From Comamonas sp. BIGb0152 (lineage in GTDB: Bacteria; Pseudomonadota; Gammaproteobacteria; Burkholderiales; Burkholderiaceae_C): a DNA stretch of 64,000 nucleotides. This document shows positions 27,830 to 36,665 of the stretch, piece by piece. The translations under genes and the position numbers were made by a program. Positions within the stretch are counted from its first letter, which is position 1. Every line of letters starts with the position of its first letter. The notes under the pieces were generated by a model that worked only from the letters and a program-made list of their open reading frames with translations, made no database searches and was not told the origin of the DNA. The stretch is taken from assembly GCF_024809975.1 (NCBI RefSeq), contig NZ_JANUDY010000003.1:372001-436000 (forward strand), in the 5' to 3' direction.

Positions 27830-29197
27830 GTGTCCCCTTTTGAATCCATTACCCGCCGCGAACGCGGGCTGCTGCAGCAACTCACTGCTGCCCAAATGAC
27901 GATGATCGCCATTGGCGGCGCCATCGGCACCGGCCTCTTCATGGGCAGCGCCTTTGCCATCGGCTTTGCCGGGCCCAGCGTGCTCATCAGCTATGCCATC
28001 GGCGCACTCATCGGGCTGTTGCTGATGGGCTGCTTGGCTGAGATGACCGTTGCGCATCCCACCAGCGGATCGTTTGGCGCCTATGCCGAGCACTACCTCA
28101 GCCCGCTGGCCGGCTTTATGGTGCGCTATGCCTATTGGGCGGCTGTGGTGCTGGCGGTGGGGATGGAGGTCACCGCCGTGGGCAAGTACATGAAGTACTG
28201 GTTCCCCGAGGTCGAGCAATGGGTCTGGGTGGCGCTGTTCTCGGTCGTGCTGGCTGCCGTCAATGCCACCAGCGTCAAGGCCTTTGGGCAGATGGAGTAT
28301 GTGTTCTCCATGGTCAAGGTCGTGGCCATCGTGGCCTTTATCCTGATCGGCGCCTATGTGGTGTTCGGCTCGCGGCCCGAAGGGGTGGGCTTTTCCAACT
28401 ACACCGCCGACCGGGGCTTCTTCCCCAATGGCTGGTGGGGCACCTGGGTGGGGGTCATCATCGCCATCTTCAGCTACCTCAGCCTGGAGTCGATTGCCAT
28501 TGCCGCCGGTGAGGCGCAGAACCCCCGCCAGGCGGTGACCTCGGCCTTCAAGACCACGGTGCTGCGCCTGGTGCTGTTCTACCTGCTGTCACTGGCTTTG
28601 ATGCTGGCGATCGTGCCCTGGAGCCACGCCAGCACCGACAAGAGCCCCTTCGTCAAGGTGATGGAGATCGTCGGCATTCCCGGCTCTGCCAGCGTGCTCA
28701 ATTTTGTGGTGCTGGTGGCCAGCCTCTCGGCGATGAATGCGCAGCTCTATGTCACCTCGCGCATGATGTTCAGCCTCTCGCGCGGCGGCTATGCGCCGGC
28801 AGCGCTGGGCAAGGTCAACAGCCGGGGCGTGCCGATGGGCGCCATCGCCATCTCCTGCCTGGGCATGGCGGTCGCCATGGTGCTCAACGTGCTCAAGCCC
28901 GATGAGTCACTCACCTTGATGATGTCGATCTCGATGTTCGGCGCGATGTTTGCCTGGTTCATGGTGTTTGTCACACATTTGTTCTTCCGGGGTCGCTGGC
29001 AGCGCGAGCATCCGGGCGAGCGCCTGCAGTTTCGCATGTGGGGCTTTCCGGTACTCAGCCTGTTGGGCGCGGTGCTGATGCTGGCCGTCATCATCACCAC
29101 CTACTTCACCGATGTGTTCCACATGACGACTCTGATCGGCGTGCCCATGCTGCTGGTGCTGGCCGCTGTCTACCTGATCTGGTACCGCAAGCGCTGA
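27830..29197 (+). CDS. Amino-acid permease (APC superfamily)
   Basis: Transporter of 455 residues if the GTG at 27830 is used (SPFESITRRERGLLQQLTAAQ follows it). About twelve transmembrane helices begin with the signature MTMIAIGGAIGTGLFMGSAFAI and continue with YLSLESIAIAAGEAQNPRQAV. The frame is open far upstream through the AAGC tract and the palindrome, but that part is low-complexity and not permease-like. No clear Shine-Dalgarno precedes the GTG, so the start is uncertain. It lies 14 bp upstream of kynB and is probably co-transcribed with kynB and kynU, which suggests uptake of tryptophan, kynurenine or another aromatic amino acid (inference). Confidence 0.88.
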   Translation: MSPFESITRRERGLLQQLTAAQMTMIAIGGAIGTGLFMGSAFAIGFAGPSVLISYAIGALIGLLLMGCLAEMTVAHPTSGSFGAYAEHYLSPLAGFMVRYAYWAAVVLAVGMEVTAVGKYMKYWFPEVEQWVWVALFSVVLAAVNATSVKAFGQMEYVFSMVKVVAIVAFILIGAYVVFGSRPEGVGFSNYTADRGFFPNGWWGTWVGVIIAIFSYLSLESIAIAAGEAQNPRQAVTSAFKTTVLRLVLFYLLSLALMLAIVPWSHASTDKSPFVKVMEIVGIPGSASVLNFVVLVASLSAMNAQLYVTSRMMFSLSRGGYAPAALGKVNSRGVPMGAIAISCLGMAVAMVLNVLKPDESLTLMMSISMFGAMFAWFMVFVTHLFFRGRWQREHPGERLQFRMWGFPVLSLLGAVLMLAVIITTYFTDVFHMTTLIGVPMLLVLAAVYLIWYRKR

Positions 29198-29211
29198 TAC
29201 ATTGCATAGCT

Positions 29212-29889
29212 ATGCCAAATACGCCTCACTCTGCGCCAAGCCTTTGGGACATCTCACCCCCCGTCTACGTGGGCATGCCGGTGTTCCCGGGCGACACGCC
29301 CTACCAGCAGCAATGGGTAGCCAACATTGGGCCGGGCTGCCCGGTCAATGTGGCCAGCATCACCAGCACCCCGCATGCGGGTGCCCATGCCGATGCACCG
29401 CTGCACTACGCCCCCGATGGCGCCACCATCGGTCAAGTTGATCTGGCGCCCTACCTGGGCCACTGCCGCGTCATCCACGCCATCGGCTGCGGCCCGCTGA
29501 TCGAGTGGCAGCACATTGCGCACGCCATCGGCGATGACCTGCCCGCGCGCGTGCTGGTGCGCACCTACCAGCAGATGCCCCAAACCCAGTGGGATGCCGG
29601 CCTGACCGGCTACGCGGCCGAGACGGTGGAGCGCCTCGCTGCGCTAGGCGTGCGGCTGATCGGTATCGACACCGCCAGCATCGACCCGGCCGACAGCAAG
29701 GCCTTGCCCAGCCACCAGACGATTCGCCGCCACGACATGCGCGTGCTCGAAAACCTGGTGCTAGATGCCGTGCCCGAAGGCGATTACGAGCTGATCGCGC
29801 TGCCCCTGAAGCTGGTGCAGGCCGATGCCTCGCCGGTACGCGCCGTGCTGCGCGCCTTGCCCGGCACCTACAATCAGCCATCCGCCTGA
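29212..29889 (+). CDS. kynB: Kynurenine formamidase
   Basis: Hydrolase of 225 residues of the cyclase family that releases formate from N-formylkynurenine, the second step of tryptophan breakdown. The start at 29212 (MPNTPHSAP) gives the usual KynB length. Visible: WDISPPVYVGMPVFPGDTPY at the N-terminus, the metal-binding STPHAGAHADAPLHY, IGIDTASIDPADSKALPSH, and a C-terminal LPLKLVQADASPVRAVLR. Encoded between the permease (14 bp) and kynU (72 bp) on the same strand. Confidence 0.95.
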   Translation: MPNTPHSAPSLWDISPPVYVGMPVFPGDTPYQQQWVANIGPGCPVNVASITSTPHAGAHADAPLHYAPDGATIGQVDLAPYLGHCRVIHAIGCGPLIEWQHIAHAIGDDLPARVLVRTYQQMPQTQWDAGLTGYAAETVERLAALGVRLIGIDTASIDPADSKALPSHQTIRRHDMRVLENLVLDAVPEGDYELIALPLKLVQADASPVRAVLRALPGTYNQPSA

Positions 29890-29961
29890 ACTACCAATTC
29901 AATAGCTGCAGATGCTTGATGGGCAAGCACCTGCCGCCATCTATATTAAAGAGACATTGCC

Positions 29962-31278
29962 ATGACCACCTTGGAAGCCTGCCGCGACGTTGACCTGCAA
30001 GAGCCCTTGGCACCGCTGCGCCAACGGTTCGATCTGCCCGACGGCGTGATCTACCTGGACGGCAACTCGCTGGGCCCGCTGCCCAAGGCCACGGCGGCAC
30101 GCGTGGCCGATGTGGTGCAGCGTGAATGGGGCCAGGGCCTCATCCGCAGCTGGAACGATGCCGGCTGGATTGACCTGCCCCAGCGCCTGGGCGACCAGTT
30201 TGCGCCCTGGATAGGGGCCAAGCCCGGCGAGGTCGTGTTCACCGACACCACCTCGGTCAACCTCTACAAGGTGCTGAGCGCGGCCATCCGCCTGTCGCAG
30301 CAGGAGTTTTCCGATCCGGCGCCACGCACCAAGGTCATCAGCGAACGCAGCAACTTCCCTACCGATCTGTACATTGCCGAATCGCTTTGCAAGCAGCACA
30401 AGCTGGAGCTGGTGCTGATCGAGCCCGAAGAGCTGCCCGCCTGCCTGAGCACCGACGTCGCCGTGCTGCTGCTCAGCCATGTGAACTACCGCACCGGCCA
30501 TATGCACGACATGGCCCAGGTCACGCGCGACGCCCATGCCCAGGGCGTGCTGACCGTCTGGGACCTGGCCCATGCGGCCGGCGCCGTGCCGGTGGACCTG
30601 AACGCCGCCAACGCCGACTACGCCGTGGGCTGCAGCTACAAATACCTCAACGGCGGCCCGGGCGCCCCCGCCTTTGTCTGGGTGCATGCGCGCCATACCG
30701 ACAAGTTCTGGCAGCCGCTGTCGGGCTGGTTTGGCCATGCCGAGCAGTTTGCGTTTACCAGCGACTACCAGCCCGCCGCCGGCATCCGCCGCTACATGTG
30801 CGGCACCCAGCCGATGATTGCGCTGTCGGCACTGCAGTGCGGCCTGGACATCTTTACCGAGGCTGAAAAATACGGCGGCATGGTGGCGCTGCGCCGCAAG
30901 TCCGTGGCGCTGACCGACCTGTTCATCGAGTTGGTCGAAACCCGCTGCGCCGGCTACGGCCTGGGCCTGGCCACCCCGCGCGATATCTTTGCGCGCGGCT
31001 CGCAGGTCTGCCTGACACGCGACGATGGCGCCGGCGTGGGCGGCCAGGGCAGCGGTGCCTACGCCATCATGCAGGCCCTGATTGCCCGTGGTGTGATCGG
31101 TGATTTCCGCAAGGGCGATGGCGGCAACGGCCCGCACAAGGACATCCTGCGCTTTGGCTTCACCCCCCTTTACACCCGCTTTGAAGACGTGTGGAACGCG
31201 GTCGAGCACCTGCGCCAGGTGCTGGAATCGGGCGAATGGCAAAAGCCCGAGTTCAACCGCATCAACGCGGTGACCTGA
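29962..31278 (+). CDS. kynU: Kynureninase
   Basis: PLP enzyme of 438 residues that splits kynurenine into anthranilate and alanine. Seen: YLDGNSLGPLPKA near the N-terminus, VWDLAHAAGAVPVDLN with the conserved aspartate for PLP, CSYKYLNGGPGAPAF containing the Schiff-base lysine, and the C-terminal LRFGFTPLYTRFEDVW. Full length for the family. With KynA (39.8 kb) and KynB it completes tryptophan to anthranilate; no anthranilate-degrading genes are seen in the window. Confidence 0.96.
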   Translation: MTTLEACRDVDLQEPLAPLRQRFDLPDGVIYLDGNSLGPLPKATAARVADVVQREWGQGLIRSWNDAGWIDLPQRLGDQFAPWIGAKPGEVVFTDTTSVNLYKVLSAAIRLSQQEFSDPAPRTKVISERSNFPTDLYIAESLCKQHKLELVLIEPEELPACLSTDVAVLLLSHVNYRTGHMHDMAQVTRDAHAQGVLTVWDLAHAAGAVPVDLNAANADYAVGCSYKYLNGGPGAPAFVWVHARHTDKFWQPLSGWFGHAEQFAFTSDYQPAAGIRRYMCGTQPMIALSALQCGLDIFTEAEKYGGMVALRRKSVALTDLFIELVETRCAGYGLGLATPRDIFARGSQVCLTRDDGAGVGGQGSGAYAIMQALIARGVIGDFRKGDGGNGPHKDILRFGFTPLYTRFEDVWNAVEHLRQVLESGEWQKPEFNRINAVT

Positions 31279-31299
31279 TTGCCCAGCCAACACCCGCCT

Positions 31300-32001
31300 A
31301 TGTCTGAACGCATCGCCATTCTCGACTTTGAAACCACCGGCATGAGCCCGGCGCATGGCGCGCGTGCGGCCGAAGTCGGCATCGTCCTGATTGAGAACGG
31401 CCGCATTGTCGACCGCTACCAGAACCTGATGAATGCCGGCCAGCGCATGCCCAGCTTTATCACGCAGCTGACGGGCATCACCACGGCCATGCTGCAGGCG
31501 GCGGCGCCGGCCGAGCAGGTCATGCGCGAGGCGGCTGATTTTGTCGGCAACGCGCCCCTGGTGGCGCACAACGCCTCGTTTGACAGCAAGTTCTGGCGCG
31601 ATGAGCTGGAGCGCGCAGGCTGCATCGCTTCAGCCGCAGCCGCGCCGGTCGGCAGCCTGTTTGCCTGCACGGTCTTGCTGTCGCGCCGCCTCTACCCCGA
31701 GGCGCCCAGCCACTCGCTGGGCAAGATCGTGCGCCACCTGCAACTGCCGCCGGCCGACAAGGCCCACCGGGCGCTGGCCGATGCCGAGATGACCGCCCAT
31801 TTGCTGCTGCGCATGCAGGCCGATCTGCGTAGCCGCTGGCACATACCCGAACCTAGCCACGCACTGCTGAGTGAGCTGCAGGTCTGCCAGCGCAAGCACC
31901 TGGGCCGCTGGTTCAGCAGCACGTCGGCCCGGCAAACCCAGCCGCAGTTGCCCGAGCTGGCGGCCACACTGATGGCTAAGGCTGCACCAGCACAGCGCTG
32001 A
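31300..32001 (+). CDS. DEDDh 3'-5' exonuclease (DNA polymerase III epsilon-like)
   Basis: Protein of 233 residues, start at ATG 31300 (MSERIAILDFETTG); an upstream TTG would add seven residues. The three exonuclease motifs are intact: D9-F-E11-TTG, LVAHNASFDSKFW, and HRALADAEMT with its histidine and aspartate. The protein is too short and lacks the regions of a full DnaQ; it resembles the many stand-alone epsilon-like exonucleases. It lies 21 bp after kynU. Its last 26 bp overlap the 3' end of the convergent LctP-like permease gene. Confidence 0.88.
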   Translation: MSERIAILDFETTGMSPAHGARAAEVGIVLIENGRIVDRYQNLMNAGQRMPSFITQLTGITTAMLQAAAPAEQVMREAADFVGNAPLVAHNASFDSKFWRDELERAGCIASAAAAPVGSLFACTVLLSRRLYPEAPSHSLGKIVRHLQLPPADKAHRALADAEMTAHLLLRMQADLRSRWHIPEPSHALLSELQVCQRKHLGRWFSSTSARQTQPQLPELAATLMAKAAPAQR

Positions 32002-33421
32002 GCACCACGTTCAGCAAGGCCATCAGCAGCACCGCCAACCCGGTAATCTGCAGCACGCGGGCTTGCACCCAAGCGCGCTCGGCCTGCGCGGTGCCAGGCA
32101 CCTCCCCGGGCACCAGCTGGCAGGCCATTTCCACCTTGCCCGGCGATGCCATCAGCAGCAGCGCCGCGCTGACATTGTGGACCGCCATGAACGGCAGCAC
32201 CGCCACCCCCAGCGCCTGCGCAATCTCGGCTTGCGTCGCGGCAAACATCGCATTGGCGCCCGTGTTGGAGCCCGTCACAAAGCCCCCCAAGGCCCCCACA
32301 AACGGCGCCGCAAACACATAGGCGCTGCCACCTTGCGCCAAGGCATGGGCCAGCTGCGCGGCCATGCCCGATACCGCCATCACCACACCCAGCACGATGA
32401 ACAGCCCTGTGACTGGCGCCACCTGGCGCCAGGATTGCCACACCCGCTGCAGGCTGCTGCCCGCTGGCAGGCCGCGCGCAAACCAGGCCGCCGCCACAAA
32501 CAGCCACACGGCTGGTGATGCCAGCAGATGCCAGGCACCCGCCCCTTGCAGCGCCCGCACCACAGCGCCTGCCACCAGCACGCCCAGCAGCAGCAAGCCA
32601 TAGGCAGCCAGCGCGCGCCAGCCCAGGGGGCCGAGCGGCGCAGCGGCTTTGTCAGCTGAAGCTGCCGCGCCCCGCCGGCCCAGCCACAGCCATAAAACGG
32701 TCATCAGCAAAGCGCCCAAGGCCCCGGCCGCCGATGTGCCGGCCAGCACATTGCTCACGCCAATCGCCGCCGCCAGCAGCAGGCCTGACAGCGCGCCCTG
32801 CAGCACCGCCGCCCCACGCTGGCCTGGCGCGCTGGCCAGCCAGGCGGCGGCCACACCCACTACCACCATGGGGATCACGCTCACTGCCGCTGAGGCCACG
32901 CCCAGCGCATCAAATGTCAGCCCCGACATAGTGGCTGCAATCAAGGTGCCCGGCCCCATCGAGCCCCAAGGCACAGCGCACAGGCCCAGCAGGCCAATCA
33001 GCGCGATCTTGCGGGCGGGCAAACCGCTGTGCGCCAGCAGCGGAATGCCGATGGTGATGCCAATGCCAAAGCCGGTCAGCGATTCTGCAAAGGGGGTCAC
33101 CCCATGCACCACCAGCAGCACCGCGCCCACCCCTTTGCCGGTGCGGCCCATCACCCATTGGGCCAAGGCCTTTTGCGCACCAGCAGCGCGCAGCACTTCG
33201 GACAGCAGCAGGCCGCCGCCGACGATCATCAGCACCTCGACCAGCACCGGCATCCAGCCGGCCACGGCCTGCAGTGCCGCTTGCGCTGTCATCGGAAAAG
33301 CCAGCAGGCAAGCAGCCAGCGCCAGCAGCACACCCAGCAGCGCTGCATACAGCGAGCACAGCCCCAGCAACAGCCCTCCGATGACGGCGAGGACCGGCGA
33401 AGCACTCAATAACAGGTACAT
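31976..33421 (-). CDS. L-lactate permease-family (LctP-like) transporter
   Basis: Membrane protein of 481 residues with about 12-14 hydrophobic helices. The LctP-family hallmark GVTPFAESLTGFGIGITIGIPLL is present, with APFVGALGGFVTGSNTGANAMF later in the sequence. It is shorter than E. coli LldP (551), so substrate assignment to lactate is only family-level; glycolate or another 2-hydroxy acid is equally possible. No lactate dehydrogenase genes are adjacent. It is divergent from the XRE-cupin regulator at 33487 with a 65-bp intergenic region holding an inverted repeat. Confidence 0.85.
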   Translation of the reverse strand: MYLLLSASPVLAVIGGLLLGLCSLYAALLGVLLALAACLLAFPMTAQAALQAVAGWMPVLVEVLMIVGGGLLLSEVLRAAGAQKALAQWVMGRTGKGVGAVLLVVHGVTPFAESLTGFGIGITIGIPLLAHSGLPARKIALIGLLGLCAVPWGSMGPGTLIAATMSGLTFDALGVASAAVSVIPMVVVGVAAAWLASAPGQRGAAVLQGALSGLLLAAAIGVSNVLAGTSAAGALGALLMTVLWLWLGRRGAAASADKAAAPLGPLGWRALAAYGLLLLGVLVAGAVVRALQGAGAWHLLASPAVWLFVAAAWFARGLPAGSSLQRVWQSWRQVAPVTGLFIVLGVVMAVSGMAAQLAHALAQGGSAYVFAAPFVGALGGFVTGSNTGANAMFAATQAEIAQALGVAVLPFMAVHNVSAALLLMASPGKVEMACQLVPGEVPGTAQAERAWVQARVLQITGLAVLLMALLNVVLSAVLVQP

Positions 33422-33460
33422 TGGAAGAGCTCTTGTTAAAATTGCGTATAGGTAAATAAT

Positions 33461-33476
33461 ATTTCCTACAGGAAAT
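33461..33476. promoter_or_regulatory. Inverted-repeat operator candidate
   Basis: ATTTCCT-AC-AGGAAAT, a perfect 7-bp inverted repeat with a 2-bp spacer, lies 10 bp upstream of the XRE-cupin start codon and 40 bp from the divergent permease. Its size and symmetry suit a dimeric XRE-type regulator; autoregulation and permease control are inferred. Confidence 0.65.
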
Positions 33477-33486
33477 TTGTCAATCC

Positions 33487-34068
33487 ATGTCGACTGAAAA
33501 TCTCTCTCCCAGCGCCGAATCCGATCTGCAGTTCGGCCTGGCCGTGCGTGCCCGCCGTGCGCAACTGGCCATCACCCTGGACCAGTTGGCCCAGGCCAGC
33601 GGTGTCACATCGGGGGCGCTGTCGCGGGTGGAACGGGGCCTGCTCAGCGTGAGCCTGCGCAACGCCATGGCCATTGCGCGCGGTCTGGGTTGCGAGCTGA
33701 GTGATCTGGTGCAAAGCCCCGCTGCTGCGCAGATCAGCCGCAAGGGTGAGCACGCGCGCTTTGTGCATGAAGACACCGGCATCGTGCGCTTGGCGCTGGC
33801 CCGCCCCTTGCCGGGGCTGGAGCTGCTGCACTACGAGGTGCCACCCGGCCAGACATCCAGCCACTTCGCCCCGCACCGCCCGGGCACGCGCGAGGTGTTT
33901 TATGTGGAAAGCGGTAGCTTGCGGGTCTGGACCGGTGCCGATTCGGTGCTGCTGCAGGCGGGCGACAGCGCGCAGCTGGCGATGGACACCGAGCACCACT
34001 TTGCCAATGAAGGCCGTGGCGTGGCCCGCTTTATCCTGCTGGTGGCCGCACCTGCCCACCGCGCTTGA
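33487..34068 (+). CDS. XRE-cupin transcriptional regulator
   Basis: Protein of 193 residues. The N-terminal helix-turn-helix domain (about 15-75) contains RRAQLAITLDQLAQASGVTS then GALSRVERGLLSVSLRN. A C-terminal cupin sensor domain (about 110-190) has HYEVPPGQTSSHFAPHRPGTREVFYVESG and GDSAQLAMDTEHHFANEG. The class includes SutR, PuuR and similar regulators that sense small metabolites through the cupin. It is divergent from the LctP-like permease, which is its likely target. Confidence 0.9.
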   Translation: MSTENLSPSAESDLQFGLAVRARRAQLAITLDQLAQASGVTSGALSRVERGLLSVSLRNAMAIARGLGCELSDLVQSPAAAQISRKGEHARFVHEDTGIVRLALARPLPGLELLHYEVPPGQTSSHFAPHRPGTREVFYVESGSLRVWTGADSVLLQAGDSAQLAMDTEHHFANEGRGVARFILLVAAPAHRA

Positions 34069-34089
34069 CGCCCACCGGGCACCGCGCCT

Positions 34090-34998
34090 TCACTGCGGCG
34101 CTGGCTGGAACAGGCGCTCCGCCACAAAATCCACAAACACGCGCAGGCGCGGCGACATCAGCCGGCCCGAGGGCCAGAGAATGCTGAACTGGCCCGTATG
34201 GGTCAGAAACGTATCGAGCACCGTCTGCAGGCTGCCATCTGCCAGCGCTTCGCGGGCCAGAAAATCGGGCATATAGGCAATGCCCAGGCCCCCGATCGCC
34301 GCGCCGCGCAAGGCCTCCATGTTGTTGCAGGTCAGCGCCGGCGGGTGGGCAGCGGCATCCTGCGCGGCCTCGGCCTTATCGCCGCCCATCTGCCAGGGTT
34401 GCAGCTTGCCCGAGGTGGGAAAGCGAAAACGCAGGCAGTCATGCGCAGCCAGCTCTGTGGGCTGCTGGGGCCGGCCACGCCGCGCAAGATAAGCCGGTGA
34501 GGCGCACAGCACAAAGCGAAACTGGCCCAGGCGCCGGGCCGTGAGGCTGGAGTCGGCCAGCACCCCGCTGCGGATCACCGCATCCAGCCGCGCCTCAACC
34601 ACATCCACCAGCCGGTCGTTGAAGTCCAGGTCCAGCTCAATGTCCGGGTAGCGCGCGCGGAAGTCTGGAATCACCGGCAGCAAAAAGCGGTAGCCAATGG
34701 TGGGCAGCCCAATGCGCAGCAGGCCCCGGGGGCTGCTTTGGGTGTTCGACAGCAGCGCCTGCGCATCCTGCAGGTCATCAAGGATGCGGCGCCAGTGCGT
34801 GTACATCAGCTCGCCCTCGTGCGACAGCGACACCCGCCGTGTGGTGCGCACCAGCAGCTGCGTGCCCAGTTGGGCCTCCAGCTTGGCCACGCTTTTGCCC
34901 ACGGCCGATGCTGAAATACCCAAGGCCCGGGCAGCGGCTACAAAGCTGCGGCGCTCAGCCGCCTGCACAAAAGCGGCAATGTGGTTCAGGTTGTCCAT
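34090..34998 (-). CDS. LysR-family transcriptional regulator
   Basis: Protein of 302 residues. The winged helix-turn-helix at the N-terminus reads IAAFVQAAERRSFVAAARAL then GISASAVGKSVAKLEAQLGT, followed by a periplasmic-binding-protein-like effector domain with GLLRIGLPTIGYRFLLP. It matches the subgroup close to DmlR/PgrR-type regulators. It is divergent from an MFS exporter gene, with 104 bp between them and an inverted repeat that suits a LysR box. The effector is unknown. Confidence 0.93.
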   Translation of the reverse strand: MDNLNHIAAFVQAAERRSFVAAARALGISASAVGKSVAKLEAQLGTQLLVRTTRRVSLSHEGELMYTHWRRILDDLQDAQALLSNTQSSPRGLLRIGLPTIGYRFLLPVIPDFRARYPDIELDLDFNDRLVDVVEARLDAVIRSGVLADSSLTARRLGQFRFVLCASPAYLARRGRPQQPTELAAHDCLRFRFPTSGKLQPWQMGGDKAEAAQDAAAHPPALTCNNMEALRGAAIGGLGIAYMPDFLAREALADGSLQTVLDTFLTHTGQFSILWPSGRLMSPRLRVFVDFVAERLFQPAPQ

Positions 34999-35020
34999 GC
35001 CGGCATATTACGGAGTTTTG

Positions 35021-35037
35021 GTTGTTAATCAAACAAC
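35021..35037. promoter_or_regulatory. LysR-type binding-site candidate
   Basis: GTTGTT-AATCA-AACAAC, a perfect 6-bp inverted repeat with a 5-bp spacer. It lies 23 bp upstream of the LysR start codon and 65 bp upstream of the MFS gene. Its T-N11-A character fits LysR-type sites. Confidence 0.6.
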
Positions 35038-35102
35038 GTAGCGCCTGTTTATTGGCTTGTTATTCCTCATTAAGCTCCAGGCTGTTGTCGAAGGAGTTGC
35101 TT

Positions 35103-36638
35103 ATGCATCGCGTTTTACCCGCCGCCTGGCGCGGGCCCTGGATGGTTTTGGCCTCCGTCTGTCTGGCAGCCCTGGTGCTGCCGCTGAGTTTTTCGGGCGG
35201 TGCCGTCGCCACGCCGGCCATTGGCCGCGCGCTGGGCGGCAGTGCCACCAGCCTGGGCTGGATCACCAATGCCTTCATGCTGGGTTTTGGCAGTTGCCTG
35301 ATGGCGGCCGGCGCACTGGCCGACCAGTGGGGGCGCAAGCGGCTGTTTTTGCTGGGCCTGTCTACATTCTGCGGGGCCGGTGTGGCGCTCAGCCTGGCAC
35401 AAACGGTGTGGCAGATCGATCTGCTGCGCGCGCTGCAGGGCGTGGCCGCTGCCGCTACCTTGGCCGGCGGCACCGCTGCGCTGGCACAAGAGTTTGCGCC
35501 AGCGCAGCGCGCCCAGGCCTTCAGCCTACTGGGCACCACCTTTGGCACTGGCCTGGCCTTTGGCCCCTTGCTGACTGGCTGGCTGATCGAGCAAGCGGGA
35601 TGGCGTGCCGGTTTTGCGCTGTGCACCGCCCTGGGTCTGGCGGCCTTGCTGGTGGGTATCTGGGCCATGCGTGAGTCGCGTGACCCGCAAGCCCAGGGCC
35701 TGGACTGGCCGGGTGCGCTGCTGTTCACCAGCATGCTGGCCTTGCTGACCCTGGGCATGGTGCAGGCAGCCGCGCTGGGCTGGCACAGCCCGCTGGTCAT
35801 CGTGCTGCTGCTGGCGTCTGTGCTTGCCATGCTGCTGTTCATCGTGGTGGAGCGGCGGGTGGCGCGGCCCATGCTGGACTTGAGCCTCTTCCGCTACCCG
35901 CGCTTTATCGGCGTGCAGGTGCTGCCTATCGCCACCTGCTACTGCTATGTGGTGCTGCTGGTGTTGCTGCCGCTGCAACTGATCGGCATTGGCGGCTACA
36001 GCGAGGTAGCAGCGGGCGGGTGGATGCTGGCGCTGTCCGCCCCCATGCTGGTGGTGCCCCTGGCCGCTGCCTGGCTGACGCGCTGGTTCAGCGCCGGCCC
36101 TATTGCGGCCGCCGGCCTGCTGCTGGCCGCTGCGGGCCTGGTGTGGCTGGCAAAAATCCCCGTGGAGGCCGAGGGCATGGCGCGTGTGCTGCCCCTGCTG
36201 CTGATCGGCAGCGGTGCAGGCCTGCCCTGGGGCTTGATGGATGGGCTGTCAGTCAGCCTGGTGCCCAAGGAGCGTGCCGGCATGGCCACCGGCATTTTCA
36301 GCACCGTGCGGGTGGCTGGCGAAGGCATTGCACTGGCGATGGTGACGGCCCTGCTGGCTGGCTTTATCACCCCGCATCTGCCGGCATCACTGGACGTGGC
36401 CAGCCTGCAAACCGCTGCCCAGCAACTGGCGATGGGCGAGTTGCGCCAGGCCCTGGCGCTGTTGCCGGCCCAGCCCGAAGCTGCAGGCGCGCTCGACTTG
36501 CAAAAAGCCTATGGCCAAGCCTTTGCGCAGCTATTGCATGTGCTGGCCGCTATCGCTACCGTGTCTGCCTTGGTGGTCATCGGCCTGCTGCGCCCGGCTG
36601 GCGATAACGCAGAGCCGGCCACGGTCACCGTGGCCTAA
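35103..36638 (+). CDS. MFS drug exporter-like transporter (14-helix type)
   Basis: Transporter of 511 residues with about 14 predicted helices, start at ATG 35103 behind GAAGGAG. The MFS loop motif GALADQWGRKRLFLLG and motif-C-like GTTFGTGLAFGPLLTGWLIEQ place it in the proton-driven DHA2 (EmrB/QacA-like) drug exporters. The end of the frame is Ala/Gln-rich. The gene is divergent from the LysR regulator and convergent with alkA (27 bp apart). The substrate is unknown. Confidence 0.88.
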   Translation: MHRVLPAAWRGPWMVLASVCLAALVLPLSFSGGAVATPAIGRALGGSATSLGWITNAFMLGFGSCLMAAGALADQWGRKRLFLLGLSTFCGAGVALSLAQTVWQIDLLRALQGVAAAATLAGGTAALAQEFAPAQRAQAFSLLGTTFGTGLAFGPLLTGWLIEQAGWRAGFALCTALGLAALLVGIWAMRESRDPQAQGLDWPGALLFTSMLALLTLGMVQAAALGWHSPLVIVLLLASVLAMLLFIVVERRVARPMLDLSLFRYPRFIGVQVLPIATCYCYVVLLVLLPLQLIGIGGYSEVAAGGWMLALSAPMLVVPLAAAWLTRWFSAGPIAAAGLLLAAAGLVWLAKIPVEAEGMARVLPLLLIGSGAGLPWGLMDGLSVSLVPKERAGMATGIFSTVRVAGEGIALAMVTALLAGFITPHLPASLDVASLQTAAQQLAMGELRQALALLPAQPEAAGALDLQKAYGQAFAQLLHVLAAIATVSALVVIGLLRPAGDNAEPATVTVA

Positions 36639-36665
36639 CAGCGCAGGTGAAAGCACAAACAGGCA

